Assembly (NCBI RefSeq): GCF_020731355.1
Contig: NZ_JAJFZK010000006.1
Location: forward strand, 186,001-250,000
DNA from: Bacillus sp. REN16
Lineage (GTDB): Bacteria > Bacillota > Bacilli > Bacillales > Bacillaceae_L
DNA length: 64,000 bases
Direction: 5' to 3'
Shown here: piece by piece, positions 1 through 12,634 of the stretch
Position numbering within the stretch: position 1 is the stretch's first letter
Layout of the letters: each line of letters starts with the position of its first letter
Position numbers and translations under genes: made by a program
The notes under the pieces: generated by a model
The model's database searches: none
What the model saw: the letters and a program-made list of their open reading frames with translations, nothing else
What the model was told of the DNA's origin: nothing

Positions 1-990
1 AGTTGTCCTGCAGGCTAAAGAGGGTCTGGCACTGATTAACGGTACCCAAGCAATGACTGCAATGGGTGTTGTCAATTGGTTGGAAGCATCGCAACTTGCC
101 TTACAAAGTGAAATGATTGCTGCCCTTACGCTTGAAGGACTTGAAGGAATCATTGATGCTTTCCATCCTGCTATACATGAGGTACGTGGATATCAACAGC
201 AAATTGATGTGGCAAAACGGATTCGCGGGCTGCTATCTGGCAGCAAATTGATTACAAACCAAGGAGAAAAGCGGGTTCAGGATGCCTACTCCCTGCGTTG
301 TATTCCCCAGGTACACGGTGCATCCTGGCAGGCATTAGACTATGTGAAGGAAAAACTAGAAATTGAGATAAACGCAGCCACTGATAATCCGTTAATTTTT
401 GAAGATGGAAATTTGGTTATTTCAGGCGGAAATTTCCATGGGCAACCGATTGCCATTGCGATGGATTTTATGAAAATTGCCGTTGCTGAGTTTGGAAGTA
501 TTTCCGAGCGTCGCATCGAAAGACTTGTGAACCCTCAGCTCAATGATTTGCCACCATTTTTAAGTGCCCAGCCAGGTTTACAATCTGGGGCAATGATTAT
601 GCAATATGTTGCAGCATCACTCGTATCCGAAAATAAAACACTTGCGCATCCTGCAAGTGTAGACTCAATTCCGTCATCTGCCAACCAGGAGGACCATGTG
701 AGTATGGGGACAATCGGCGCACGCCATGCCTACCAAATAATCCAAAATGTCCGAAGAGTTTTAGCGATTGAATGTATTTGTGCTTTGCAGGCAGTTGAAT
801 ACCGTGGCACCGAAAAAATGGCGCATGCAACTCATGTGTTTTACGAGGAAGCAAGAAAAACAGTGCCTTCTATCATAGCGGATCGCGTGTTCTCTGAGGA
901 TATTGAGAGGGTGACGGAATGGCTTAAAAAAAATAATCTAGTGTGGACAGCCAATCTATCGGATATAAATCTAGAAAAGGGGAATGAACC

Positions 991-4865
<3,875 letters not shown>

Positions 4866-4885
4866 ATAGTAAATACTATTTGACA

Positions 4886-4917
4886 GGGGATGCCAGAAGG
4901 TAGCATCCCCTTTTCTT
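4886..4917 (+). terminator. Rho-independent terminator of the hut operon
   Basis: GGGGATGC (4886-4893) pairs perfectly with GCATCCCC (4903-4910) across a nine-base loop and is followed by ttttctt. It lies 20 bases after the hutG stop. Confidence 0.92.
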
Positions 4918-4935
4918 AAATGGAGAGGTGCCCAA

Positions 4936-5124
4936 ATGAAAGATCATATTCTTGAAATTCTTACTCAAGTTGAAAAGGACTACGACATTAAAATTCTCTA
5001 TGCCTGTGAAGCAGGCAGCCGAATGTGGGGAACTTCATCAGAGGAAAGTGATTATGATGTTCGTTTTATTTATATACATAGAATGGATTGGTACCTTTCA
5101 ATTGATCAAAAGCGGGACGTGATT
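4936..5124 (+). pseudogene. ycgL: YcgL-like nucleotidyltransferase, 5' fragment cut by transposon
   Basis: N-terminal 63 codons of a predicted nucleotidyltransferase of the YcgL type (DNA polymerase beta fold). The motif GSRMWGTSSEESDYDVRF carries the GS and DxD residues of the nucleotidyltransferase active site. After GTG ATT (Val-Ile) at 5119-5124 the family sequence is lost: transposon inverted repeat begins at 5125, and the frame runs on to a chance stop at 5214. The missing remainder resumes at 17922 in the same frame. ATG at 4936 has ggagagg upstream. The cell very probably lacks the product. Confidence 0.9.
5120..5124 (+). repeat. Target-site duplication TGATT (left copy)
   Basis: TGATT directly precedes the left inverted repeat and recurs at 17917-17921 directly after the right one. 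Five bases is the duplication length known for Tn3-family transposons. Confidence 0.95.
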
Positions 5125-5162
5125 GGGGTAGCGTCAGGAAAATGCGGATTTACAACGATAAG
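5125..5162 (+). repeat. Left 38-bp terminal inverted repeat of Tn1546-type element
   Basis: Begins GGGGTAGCGTCAGG and ends ACGATAAG. It matches the inverse of 17879-17916 at 36 of 38 positions: the differences are G/C at position 7 and A/C at position 34. GGGG...TAAG ends are characteristic of the Tn3 family. Confidence 0.96.
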
Positions 5163-5175
5163 GAATTTCCAATAT

Positions 5176-5226
5176 AAAAAGCCTGATTTCCCATCACCTA
5201 AATTGAGAAATTAGGCTCTTTTTTCG
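5176..5226. terminator. Bidirectional terminator at left end of the transposon
   Basis: agcctgattt (5180-5189) pairs with aaattaggct (5208-5217). T-runs flank the stem on both strands (ctttttt to the right, tttttatatt on the minus strand). It ends the AraC-type gene and would also stop read-through from the hut/ycgL side. Confidence 0.8.
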
Positions 5227-5264
5227 TTACTCCATAAACAGCATTCTATTACTGAATATGTAAT

Positions 5265-6110
5265 TTACTTCGGGATAACAGGGACCCAGAGTTCGTGTCT
5301 TGGTTTATGCTTCGGACCGTAATAACATTCTATACACGGTAAATTTGCAAGTTCATACTCGGAGGTAGGGACCCACTCGGAATATAAACGTTTCCATGCA
5401 TCCACTATGTTCGGAAAAACTGCCCATGTACTTGCGGGAATAATAAGCGTCTCCATATTTTCTGGGGATTCCCCATCGTATCTTACGCCCATGAAATAGG
5501 AAAATTGTTCATCTGTTATGGCAGCTTCTTTTCCGCAAACCCCCAGAAGGCTTTCAAGCGTGCATTTTGGATTTTCCCATGACATATCTACTAGTTCTTG
5601 CATAAATCCATCTTTTTTCGCAGTGTTCCAAAGCGTAGGGATTGTTTTAAATGCTCTGCTTGTTTTTACTGGCTTACTTTTTCCAACAATTCTTAATTCA
5701 AAATCAAGGTTTTCAATTCTGTACTCCATCTCGGTATCTCCTTTAATAGAAATTTGAAAGGAAATTCTGGGAAAGGCTTTTAACTGTACCCCTCTATTAC
5801 GAGCATTGGAAGGGGTTACTCCATGCATTTTTTGAAAAGCACGTGAGAAAGTATCAGAAGAAACATAACCATATTTAATTGCCACATCAATGATCCGAAT
5901 ATCACTTTTTTGAATTTCAAATGCTGCGAGTGTTAACCGTCTACGTCTAATATATTCTGATAGCGATATACCTGAGATTGAAGAGAACATTCTTGAAAAA
6001 TGAAACTCAGAACAATTAGCTGCTTTTGCAATCTCTTTATAGTCTATTTCTTCATTCAAGCTATTTTCAATGTAGTTTAACGCATTGTTCATTCTTTCTA
6101 GCCAATCCAT
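5265..6110 (-). CDS. AraC-family regulator with GyrI-like effector domain
   Basis: Predicted DNA-binding transcription factor of about 281 residues. The first 105 residues form the AraC double helix-turn-helix (EIAKAANCSEFHFSRMF and VAIKYGYVSSDTFSRAFQ are the two recognition units). The remainder resembles the GyrI/BmrR-like small-molecule-binding domain found in the Rob/SoxS-like group (tail ECYYGPKHKPRHELWVPV). The ATG at 6110 was chosen because gaaagggag precedes it; an in-frame TTG at 6128 lies upstream. It is cargo of the Tn1546-type element, between the left repeat and tnpR. Its target is unknown; such proteins often answer to drugs, but nothing nearby looks like an efflux pump. Confidence 0.85.
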   Translation of the reverse strand: MDWLERMNNALNYIENSLNEEIDYKEIAKAANCSEFHFSRMFSSISGISLSEYIRRRRLTLAAFEIQKSDIRIIDVAIKYGYVSSDTFSRAFQKMHGVTPSNARNRGVQLKAFPRISFQISIKGDTEMEYRIENLDFELRIVGKSKPVKTSRAFKTIPTLWNTAKKDGFMQELVDMSWENPKCTLESLLGVCGKEAAITDEQFSYFMGVRYDGESPENMETLIIPASTWAVFPNIVDAWKRLYSEWVPTSEYELANLPCIECYYGPKHKPRHELWVPVIPK

Positions 6111-6224
6111 AAGTTTACTCCCTTTCAATATTTACTTTAAAACAAAATAGATAATAATTGCCGACATTTCATGCCTAAAAATGTTGGTATCAAAAAATAA
6201 ACCTTTTGATAGAATCAGGACAAA

Positions 6225-6800
6225 CTATTTGTTTCCTTCCGATAGCCTTCTATATAATGAAGCCCTAGACACATTAGTAATTTCGCAAATTTGATTTACA
6301 GTCATACCGCCTTCTTTATATAGTTTTACTGCATATTTCATTCCTGCGTGATTTTTATGATATTTCTTTAAACGACCCTTAAACTTCCCTTCTTTCTTAG
6401 CCAGCTCAATCCCTTCTCGTTGACGCATACGGATAAGATCTCGTTCTAATTGGTTCACACCAGCCATTACTGTAATTAAGAATTGGCTGTATGGATTATC
6501 CTCTGATAAATCTAGCCATGTATCCTTGAGTGATTTTAAGCTTGCCTTTTTCCTGCGTATTAAATCAATCAATTCAAATAAGTTCTGCGTACTCCGAGTG
6601 ATCCGAGTTAAGTCTGTAACATAAATAATGTCTCCTTCCTGTAAATCCTCTAACATTTTTTGAAGTTGCTCGCGATCCTTTGCTGCCCCAGAAACTTTTT
6701 CTTCAAAAATAATATCCATACCGATTTCGTTTAATTGCTGAAATTGTCTTGAAGGATTTTGGCTAGTCGAACTGACACGTATATAACCGATTTTTCGCAA
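6225..6800 (-). CDS. tnpR: Serine resolvase of the Tn1546-type element
   Basis: Resolves transposition cointegrates by site-specific recombination at res. The protein is of the small serine recombinase type with catalytic Ser at about residue 10 in IGYIRVSS. The catalytic arginines lie in DLTRITRS and RDLIRMRQREG, and a C-terminal helix-turn-helix ends NVSRASLYRRLSE. The TTG at 6800 was chosen over an ATG at 6824 because gaggtgat sits five bases before it. It gives 191 residues, the length I recall for the Tn1546 resolvase. Transcribed away from tnpA; the shared res/promoter region is split by the nested transposon, so resolution and autoregulation may be impaired. Confidence 0.93.
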   Translation of the reverse strand: MRKIGYIRVSSTSQNPSRQFQQLNEIGMDIIFEEKVSGAAKDREQLQKMLEDLQEGDIIYVTDLTRITRSTQNLFELIDLIRRKKASLKSLKDTWLDLSEDNPYSQFLITVMAGVNQLERDLIRMRQREGIELAKKEGKFKGRLKKYHKNHAGMKYAVKLYKEGGMTVNQICEITNVSRASLYRRLSEGNK

Positions 6801-6865
6801 AATATCACCTCGTTTTTGAGACAAGTCTTATGAGACACTCTTAACTATGATTTTATCAGTCTACT
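6801..6865. promoter_or_regulatory. Left part of the split tnpR-tnpA res region
   Basis: The intergenic region between divergent tnpR and tnpA should hold the resolvase-binding res sites and both promoters. Here it is cut into 6801-6865 and 14789-14875 by the Tn552-like insertion. This part contains the repeated motif gagac (6820-6824 and 6833-6837) and ends with the duplicated heptamer gtctact. Confidence 0.6.
6859..6865 (+). repeat. 7-bp target duplication GTCTACT (left copy)
   Basis: GTCTACT directly precedes the TGTCA end of the nested element and recurs directly after its other end at 14789-14795. Tn552 is known to make 6-7 bp duplications. Confidence 0.92.
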
Positions 6866-7346
6866 TGTCACTTTGAACGGTATTTTGCGCATATTTTAAA
6901 TACTATTTTGCATGAGATGAAATATAAAAATCTATCTTCATGTAAAAGATAGATTTTTATAATTACTTGATTCCGATAACTAAACTGTCTCGTGCAGCTT
7001 CAACAACTTCTGTTGTAATGGTTTCAAGATTATTAATTTCAAGTATCCTTTCAATCTGGGTGAAGAGTCTTTGTATAAGCCTGAAGTTTCCTCCAGTAAT
7101 CTTAATAATACTAGTTATTGCTTCGTAATCAGAAAAATCTTCAAGTTTTATAGAAAGTCCTAACTCTTCCCATTTATACTCCAAAATATGATGAGCTTCA
7201 TCTTTACTGAGTTTATCAAACTCATGGGCAAATCCAATTCTGGAATAAAGTTGAGGATATCGAGCTAATCTTTTCTCAATTCCAGGCATTCCGATCAATA
7301 TCATTGCTAAGTCATTTCGATCATATAAATCCCTTAGTTGTTCCAA
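6866..7346 (+). repeat. Left 481-bp terminal inverted repeat of the Tn552-like element
   Basis: Identical to the reverse complement of 14308-14788 apart from about two substitutions and no length change. It includes the element tip, a terminator hairpin and the last 128 codons of the ATPase gene. Confidence 0.96.
6926..6960 (-). terminator. Terminator after the Tn552-like ATPase gene
   Basis: On the minus strand aaatctatctt and aagatagattt form an 11-bp stem with a seven-base loop followed by ttat. The same hairpin is duplicated at about 14697-14731. Confidence 0.75.
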
Positions 7347-7772
7347 ATTTTGCACTTTTAATCGATCTATTTCGTCAACAATTATAAGATCAATATCTTC
7401 ATAAGTATCAGTAGAATATTCTTCTTCCCCTCCGTTATTTACCTTATAAATAGCTTTAGTCATACCCATTTTACCACCAATAATACTAATTTCGTCAGTC
7501 ATTTTAGTAGCACGTATTGCTGGCGCTGTATAAAAAATTGTTCTAGCTTTAAGAATCCTTTCATCTGTATCTAAACCAATTTTTTTCTTATATTTATAAT
7601 CTATTTGTTTTTCGATATAATCCCAGTTTGAATAATATCTTGAGGATAACGTTTTTCCTACTCCCGGTAGTCCGTAACAAATTCCTATATATTTATATTT
7701 GATACAAGCATCACAAAACTCTGCAAATCTTTTATACTCTTTTGTTTCAATAAACTTCTGTGATTTATTCAT
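6963..7772 (-). CDS. Tn552 p271-like transposition ATPase (TniB/TnsC type)
   Basis: AAA ATPase partner of the DDE transposase, thought to select target DNA and activate the transposase. The 269-residue protein has Walker A GLPGVGKT at 34-41 and Walker B LIIVDEID. Beginning MNKSQKFIETKEYKRF, it matches the Tn552 p271 type in length and arrangement. The ATG at 7772 was preferred over an ORF extending 52 codons upstream because it overlaps the end of the transposase gene by eight bases (ATGAATAA) with aagagg in front, a classic coupled start. Its last 128 codons are duplicated in inverted orientation at the other end of the element. Confidence 0.92.
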   Translation of the reverse strand: MNKSQKFIETKEYKRFAEFCDACIKYKYIGICYGLPGVGKTLSSRYYSNWDYIEKQIDYKYKKKIGLDTDERILKARTIFYTAPAIRATKMTDEISIIGGKMGMTKAIYKVNNGGEEEYSTDTYEDIDLIIVDEIDRLKVQNLEQLRDLYDRNDLAMILIGMPGIEKRLARYPQLYSRIGFAHEFDKLSKDEAHHILEYKWEELGLSIKLEDFSDYEAITSIIKITGGNFRLIQRLFTQIERILEINNLETITTEVVEAARDSLVIGIK

Positions 7773-9213
7773 TGAAATACCTCTTGAGTTTTGACTTTTT
7801 AGAATCAGATTTATTCGACTTGTTCTCCAAATCTTTTTGCTGTGATAAAGCAATTTCTTCTGCAACAGTTCTTCTGGTATCAATTTGCTTATTGAGATTT
7901 TTACGCACCTTATTTCGTGCGGAAACAATATCTTTTAAATCTACTTGGTAATCAGATATCTCAGGGGAAATAGCAGTACATAAGTATTTGTCTTGATAGA
8001 ACACTCGAATCTCTGCAATATCCCTTGGATCATAACGAATAATGACTGTTTCACCAATATATGCAGCTAGATTTGTATCTATATACCTTAAACCTTGGAA
8101 GTGAATACCATCCGAATGAACCTTCCTCGGTTTTGCTACATTTAACAATAATAAATCTAGGCTTTCCAAACTATCTGGCATATTGGGGAGGAATCCAGAA
8201 TTATTCCAAGCTTTGATGGGTTCTTTTTTTGTTGTACCGTGAACCCTATGATGATAATTATATATAATGAAATTTGATAATTTATCATCAAGTTCTTTAA
8301 GAGTAAGAAGAGCAGGGCTGTGCTGATTTCCAATATATCCAGGTAAATCTTGTAGAAACAACTGATTAATAGTTAAAAAGAATCTTTCAATTTTCCCACG
8401 CCCTCTTGGAACTCCTACTGTAGAAAAAACAAGATTAATTTTTAAATCAATTGCTACTTGTTCCAAATGATTGGAGGTAAAGTCACTTCCATGATCTGTA
8501 TAAAACTTTTCAGGGATACCACATATTTGCCAATCGGGGTTTCTTTTTCTCCATATTGCTTGGTGCAAAACTAAAGATGTTTGTATAGCAGACGGGTCTT
8601 GAAAAGTTAAAAAATATCCAGCAACTGCTCGACTATAGTCATCTAAAATAATTGTTAGCCAAGGTCTTTCCGGTTTTCCCTTTTCATTTAAAACAATTAT
8701 ATCTAATGGGGTATGATCAGCTTGCCAAATTTGATTAGGATAACTAGCCTCTCGTCGGTGAATTAAATCATAAGTGTTTTGATATTCTTTTTTTCCTTCA
8801 TAAGCTAGTTTTTTTAGTCCTTGTGATAAAGACTTTGAAATAGCATAAACCTGATAGTAACTGGGTTGCTTCCAATTATTCTTTTTGCATGTCTCACAAA
8901 TCTTCCTATGAATAGAAGTGACTGAATTTCTTTTGTGACTAAGTATTAAATTCTTAATCTCTTCTTGTACTTCATTTTCCACTTTAAATATTCCAGAATC
9001 TGTTCGACTCTTTCGAATCAATCCAATTAATCCAAATTGCTGATACTTACTAACCCAATAGTGAAGTGTACGTTTTGAAACACCAGATTCCTCAGCAATA
9101 GCTTTCAAGTTTTTCTCACGGTTAATATATGGCTCAATTAACCTGTATTTTTCCATAGCTATTTGTCTCTGCTCTTCTGAATACGAAGTCAATGATGGAA
9201 GTTCTTTTCCCAT
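7765..9213 (-). CDS. Tn552 p480-like DDE transposase
   Basis: Catalyses DNA cleavage and strand transfer for the nested element. Of 482 residues, the N-terminal 75 form a helix-turn-helix (ESGVSKRTLHYWVSKYQQFG). A retroviral-integrase-type core follows with Asp166 (QADHTPLD), Asp240 (YTDHGSDFTS) and Glu276 (GKIERFF), a D,D-35-E spacing. The C-terminus resembles the Mu-transposase C domain. The length agrees with Tn552 p480. aaaaggagc lies nine bases before the ATG at 9213. It overlaps the ATPase gene and is downstream of the resolvase gene on the same strand. The catalytic triad is complete. Confidence 0.94.
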   Translation of the reverse strand: MGKELPSLTSYSEEQRQIAMEKYRLIEPYINREKNLKAIAEESGVSKRTLHYWVSKYQQFGLIGLIRKSRTDSGIFKVENEVQEEIKNLILSHKRNSVTSIHRKICETCKKNNWKQPSYYQVYAISKSLSQGLKKLAYEGKKEYQNTYDLIHRREASYPNQIWQADHTPLDIIVLNEKGKPERPWLTIILDDYSRAVAGYFLTFQDPSAIQTSLVLHQAIWRKRNPDWQICGIPEKFYTDHGSDFTSNHLEQVAIDLKINLVFSTVGVPRGRGKIERFFLTINQLFLQDLPGYIGNQHSPALLTLKELDDKLSNFIIYNYHHRVHGTTKKEPIKAWNNSGFLPNMPDSLESLDLLLLNVAKPRKVHSDGIHFQGLRYIDTNLAAYIGETVIIRYDPRDIAEIRVFYQDKYLCTAISPEISDYQVDLKDIVSARNKVRKNLNKQIDTRRTVAEEIALSQQKDLENKSNKSDSKKSKLKRYFNE

Positions 9214-9260
9214 ATAGAAACAGCTCCTTTTAATTAATGAAGCTAATGCTATTAGTTCCT

Positions 9261-9824
9261 CTAATTGTTGTCATTGTTTAAATATCGATATAGAGTGGCT
9301 CTACTTATACCAGTCATTTCTACAATTTCTTTAACGCTGTATTCTCTAGTATTATAAAGATTAATGGCTTTTGTAATATCTTTAGTTCCTACTTTTGGTC
9401 GTCCTCCTTTTCTTCCTCTTGCTCTAGCACTTTTTAGCCCCTCTTTAGTTCGTTCAACAATCAAATCTCGTTCGAACTGGCTAAAAGCTTGAAAAACAGT
9501 CATCATTAACCTCCCTTGCGGGGTGGTAGCATCAAAATTTTCTTTCACACTGATTAATTTTACATTTTTCTCTTCAAAGTAATTAACTAGATCGATTAAG
9601 TCTTTTGTGCTTCTACCTAATCTTGAAAAACTTTCTACTACAACAATATCCCCAGGTCTCAATTTGTCTTTTAGACGATTTAGCTCTGGTCGGTTTGATT
9701 TTGTTCCTGTCATTTTTTCTGTAAGAATTTCATTACAATTATATTTTTCTAATAAATCTAATTGCCGTGCTAAATCTTGCTGACGAGTACTTACTCGAGC
9801 ATAACCATAAATGTACTGACTCAT
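9261..9824 (-). CDS. Serine resolvase/invertase of the Tn552-like element
   Basis: Small serine recombinase of 187 residues. The catalytic Ser is at about 12 (YGYARVST), with the usual ESFSRLGRS and FERDLIVERTKEG motifs and a C-terminal helix-turn-helix (TGISRATLYRYLN). It is distinct from tnpR of the outer element. The ATG at 9824 follows aaggtgg; 23 extra codons upstream lack a ribosome site and were dropped. In Tn552 the equivalent gene (binL) resolves cointegrates, so the same role is inferred. A dyad overlaps its ribosome-binding site and may be a resolvase-binding or translational control site. Confidence 0.9.
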   Translation of the reverse strand: MSQYIYGYARVSTRQQDLARQLDLLEKYNCNEILTEKMTGTKSNRPELNRLKDKLRPGDIVVVESFSRLGRSTKDLIDLVNYFEEKNVKLISVKENFDATTPQGRLMMTVFQAFSQFERDLIVERTKEGLKSARARGRKGGRPKVGTKDITKAINLYNTREYSVKEIVEMTGISRATLYRYLNNDNN

Positions 9825-9830
9825 AAAAAA

Positions 9831-9873
9831 ATACCACCTTTTCAATATAATTATATCATAAAGGGTGGTATAT
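9831..9873 (-). promoter_or_regulatory. Dyad upstream of the Tn552-like resolvase gene
   Basis: ataccacc-ttt and aaa-gggtggtat are inverted around an AT-rich centre with tataattata. The arm near the gene contains its ribosome-binding site (aaggtgg on the minus strand). It could be a resolvase subsite, an RNA hairpin that hides the start, or both. The remainder of 9874-10029 shows only a short tcaaaaac/gtttttga dyad (about 9953-9971). Confidence 0.5.
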
Positions 9874-10029
9874 GAAACATAGATTTTGAGCAATCTTTAA
9901 AGACAATATTTCTTATGGCTTTAAGCTATTTAATATTCATAGTAAAAACGTCTCAAAAACATTCGTTTTTGAAATGTAGGTCTCTCCAAAAAATATCATT
10001 ATATAATATTTGTTTAAAATCGGAGAATG

Positions 10030-10059
10030 CGAATAGTCTTAAGTAATTTAGCCAATATA
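10030..10059 (+). promoter_or_regulatory. Possible sigma-G promoter of the gerX operon
   Basis: CGAATA (10030-10035) and CAATATA (10053-10059) are 17 bases apart and resemble the forespore sigma-G elements TGNATA and CATACTA. It lies about 35 bases before the gerXB start. Weak match; chosen partly because ger operons are known sigma-G targets. Confidence 0.35.
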
Positions 10060-10092
10060 ATATTATAAATAGATTTTATAGGGAGTTTTTTG

Positions 10093-11184
10093 ATGACAAA
10101 AATCAACATCATACAGCTTTTTGCGATTTTTTTATTAAGTATGGGGTTAACTAATCATGTCATTGTTATCCCATTTTTAATTAATGCTGCAGGTCGTGAT
10201 GCATGGATAAGTGTAATTATTGGTTATATATTTACCCTTTTGTTCTCCTTATTATTATTGTATGTTACAAGGAAATTTCAATCAGTATCTATTTTTGAAT
10301 GGATATCATCTACATATTCCAGACTGCTTAGTCGAACAATTGCTTTTTTATTGTTCATTTATTTGTCTATTACTGGTTTTATTACTTTAAAAGAAACGGT
10401 ATTGTGGATAAATGAAACTTTTTTGTTTAATACACCCGTAGTAGTGGTATCTTTATTCATTCTAACTGCATCCATTTATATTTCATACGGGAAGATAAAT
10501 GTAATTGCCATTTGCGCAGGTGTTGTACTTCCATTCGTTATTATATTGGGTTTGTTTGTCGCAATTGGTACCACTCCTGATAAAAACTATACACTTATTA
10601 CACCTGTATTAGTGGAGAATGGGTGGAAGGAAGTGTTTCATGGTTCGCTTTTTGCATTTGGTTCAGCCATTGAAATAATTTTACTGATATTTTTACAGCA
10701 TCACGTCGATAGGGAACTGAAGTTTTTACACATTTTACTTCTCATCACTTTTTTATCCATTCTAACTGTCGGACCACTACTTGGCAGTATCTCAACTTTT
10801 GGAGTAGAGGAAGCAGGGAAATTGAGATATCCTGCCTTTTTTCAGTGGCGTATCTTAGGGATAGGTAATTATTTCAATCATCTCGATTTTTTTTCCATTT
10901 ATCAATGGTTATCTGGTGCTTTTATCCATATAAGTATGATTTTGTATATGATTACACTGCCCTTTGACATTAAGAAGAAAAAGCAGCGTTTTTATATTCA
11001 AGCCTTTATTTGTGTTATCTATCTAATTGTCATTACATTACCTATTTCAAATGAAGAATTCTTCATCTTTTTATCACGATTTTATTACATTGGAAGTATC
11101 TTTTTTGGTGTTTTTATCACAGTCTTTATTGCCTTTTTAATTAAAATTTCAACGAACAGGGTGTCTACAGATGAGAAGAGATAA
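10093..11184 (+). CDS. gerXB: Germinant receptor B subunit (spore permease family)
   Basis: Integral inner-membrane subunit of a spore germinant receptor, thought to bind the small-molecule germinant. The 363-residue protein is almost wholly hydrophobic with about ten membrane segments and belongs to the GerAB/endospore permease branch of the APC superfamily. The sequence opens INIIQLFAIFLLSMGLTNHVIVIPFL. The ATG at 10093 follows gggag by seven bases; a TTG one codon earlier was rejected. It overlaps gerXA by 14 bases. The order B-A-C is that of gerX on Bacillus anthracis pXO1, rather than A-B-C of gerA. It is cargo of the Tn552-like element, and the forespore is its expected place of synthesis. 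Confidence 0.92.
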   Translation: MTKINIIQLFAIFLLSMGLTNHVIVIPFLINAAGRDAWISVIIGYIFTLLFSLLLLYVTRKFQSVSIFEWISSTYSRLLSRTIAFLLFIYLSITGFITLKETVLWINETFLFNTPVVVVSLFILTASIYISYGKINVIAICAGVVLPFVIILGLFVAIGTTPDKNYTLITPVLVENGWKEVFHGSLFAFGSAIEIILLIFLQHHVDRELKFLHILLLITFLSILTVGPLLGSISTFGVEEAGKLRYPAFFQWRILGIGNYFNHLDFFSIYQWLSGAFIHISMILYMITLPFDIKKKKQRFYIQAFICVIYLIVITLPISNEEFFIFLSRFYYIGSIFFGVFITVFIAFLIKISTNRVSTDEKR

Positions 11185-12634
11185 TTATAAAAAAAAGGAA
11201 CAGTATATTACGAATCTTTTCCAACATTCAACAGACGTATCCATTGAGAAACAACACTTATATGCAAATAATAAAAAGGAACAAATGCTTATTATCTACT
11301 GCAATGGTTTAATTGAACATAAATTATTAATAAATAGTATACTCCCAGACATTCAAGACAAATACTACCGTGATGGACAAAAAGGTGTAGAAAATATAAA
11401 TTGTTCCGAACGTATTACGTTGCGCAATCATGAAATAAATGTTGACAATACACTCCAAGAGAAAATTTTTAATGGCTATACAGCAATATTGATTGCTGAA
11501 AATTTATATTTCTTTAATACATCCAGTCCGCCAAAAAGATCACCAGAAGAATCTCATACTGAGGTATCATTGCGTGGTCCAAGAGACGCTTTTGTTGAAG
11601 ATTTGAGTACAAACATCGCTTTAGTACGGAAAAGGCTTAAATCGAATTCTCTTGTAACAAAGTCTTTTACTCTTGGTAAAAGAAGTCAAACACAAGTTCG
11701 ATTAGTTTACATAACAGATATACAAAATAAAAAGATGATTAAAGAAGTCACTCACCGTTTAACTAATATTGATATAGATATTATAAACAGCGACAACCAA
11801 TTACTGGGTCTTCTTGGTGGTTCTAAGTATTCTCTTTTTCCATTAATGAAATCTGTATCTCGTCCAGATGGTGTTGTCAGTAGTCTTGTTAGAGGAAGAT
11901 TTGCTATTTTTATTGATAATGTTCCCAACGTATTAATTGCACCAGGTAATTTGGGATTGTTTCTCCATACTGCTGAGGATGAACATACTCCATATTACTA
12001 TGCTTCTTTGGAACTTTTACTTAGACTTTTGGGGTTAATGTTGTCCTTATTTTTACCTGCTTTTTGGGTTGCGTTATCTGCATTTAATGTAGACCAAATT
12101 CCATTTCCGTTACTAGCAACAATAGCATCTTCTAGATTAGGTATACCTTTTAATTCAGCAGTAGAAGTATTATTAATGCTAAGCCTATTTGAGTTATTTC
12201 GCGAAGCAGGTGTCCGATTGCCAAAGGCAGTTGGTCAAACCATAGCAGTTGTAGGTGGACTAATCGTAGGTGACGCAGCAATTCGAGCAGGTTTAACATC
12301 TCCAACTATGTTAGTTGTTTCTGCAATTACTGCTGTTTCAACCTTTACACTAGGTAATCAAGCTCTTTATGGGACAGTTACAATTATACGATTCTTTTCA
12401 ATTTTTCTTTCTTCTGTTCTAGGAATGTTTGGCTTTTTTATCAGTGTCTATTTAACACTTGGCTACCTTGCAAAGCTAGAATCATTTGGTATTCCTTATT
12501 TAAGTCCAGTCTCACCATATGTAAAAAATGATTTTTCTAAATCTTTACTGAAATACCCAGTTGCACAACAAGATGAACGCGCAAAGATCCTTGACACAAA
12601 TGATACTGACCGTCAGGGAGATGAAAAAAAATGA
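11171..12634 (+). CDS. gerXA: Germinant receptor A subunit (GerA family)
   Basis: A subunit of a GerA-type germinant receptor, 487 residues, full length. The N-terminal roughly 240 residues are hydrophilic. Membrane segments follow (LLGLMLSLFLPAFWVALSAFN, TIAVVGGLIVGDAAIRAGL and a hydrophobic stretch near 410-435), with the family block PFPLLATIASSRLGIPFNSAVEVLLMLSLFELFREAGVRLPK shortened here only in description. It starts 14 bases inside gerXB (cagggtg upstream) and overlaps gerXC by four bases (ATGA), so the three subunits should be made together. No frameshift is seen, so a functional receptor is likely. Confidence 0.93.
   Translation: MRRDNYKKKEQYITNLFQHSTDVSIEKQHLYANNKKEQMLIIYCNGLIEHKLLINSILPDIQDKYYRDGQKGVENINCSERITLRNHEINVDNTLQEKIFNGYTAILIAENLYFFNTSSPPKRSPEESHTEVSLRGPRDAFVEDLSTNIALVRKRLKSNSLVTKSFTLGKRSQTQVRLVYITDIQNKKMIKEVTHRLTNIDIDIINSDNQLLGLLGGSKYSLFPLMKSVSRPDGVVSSLVRGRFAIFIDNVPNVLIAPGNLGLFLHTAEDEHTPYYYASLELLLRLLGLMLSLFLPAFWVALSAFNVDQIPFPLLATIASSRLGIPFNSAVEVLLMLSLFELFREAGVRLPKAVGQTIAVVGGLIVGDAAIRAGLTSPTMLVVSAITAVSTFTLGNQALYGTVTIIRFFSIFLSSVLGMFGFFISVYLTLGYLAKLESFGIPYLSPVSPYVKNDFSKSLLKYPVAQQDERAKILDTNDTDRQGDEKK

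Noticed and set aside
597..854. Antisense ORFs inside hut, helicase and other genes
   Set aside because: They are shadows of strongly conserved genes on the other strand, without ribosome sites or family sequence.
5125..5214. C-terminal end of the 92-residue nucleotidyltransferase ORF as real protein
   Set aside because: These codons come from the transposon inverted repeat and are not YcgL sequence.
6814..9959. Shared 11-base word gtttttgagac near tnpR (6814) and inverted near 9949 as a common resolvase site
   Set aside because: Too short to separate from chance in AT-rich DNA, and the two resolvases are from different elements.
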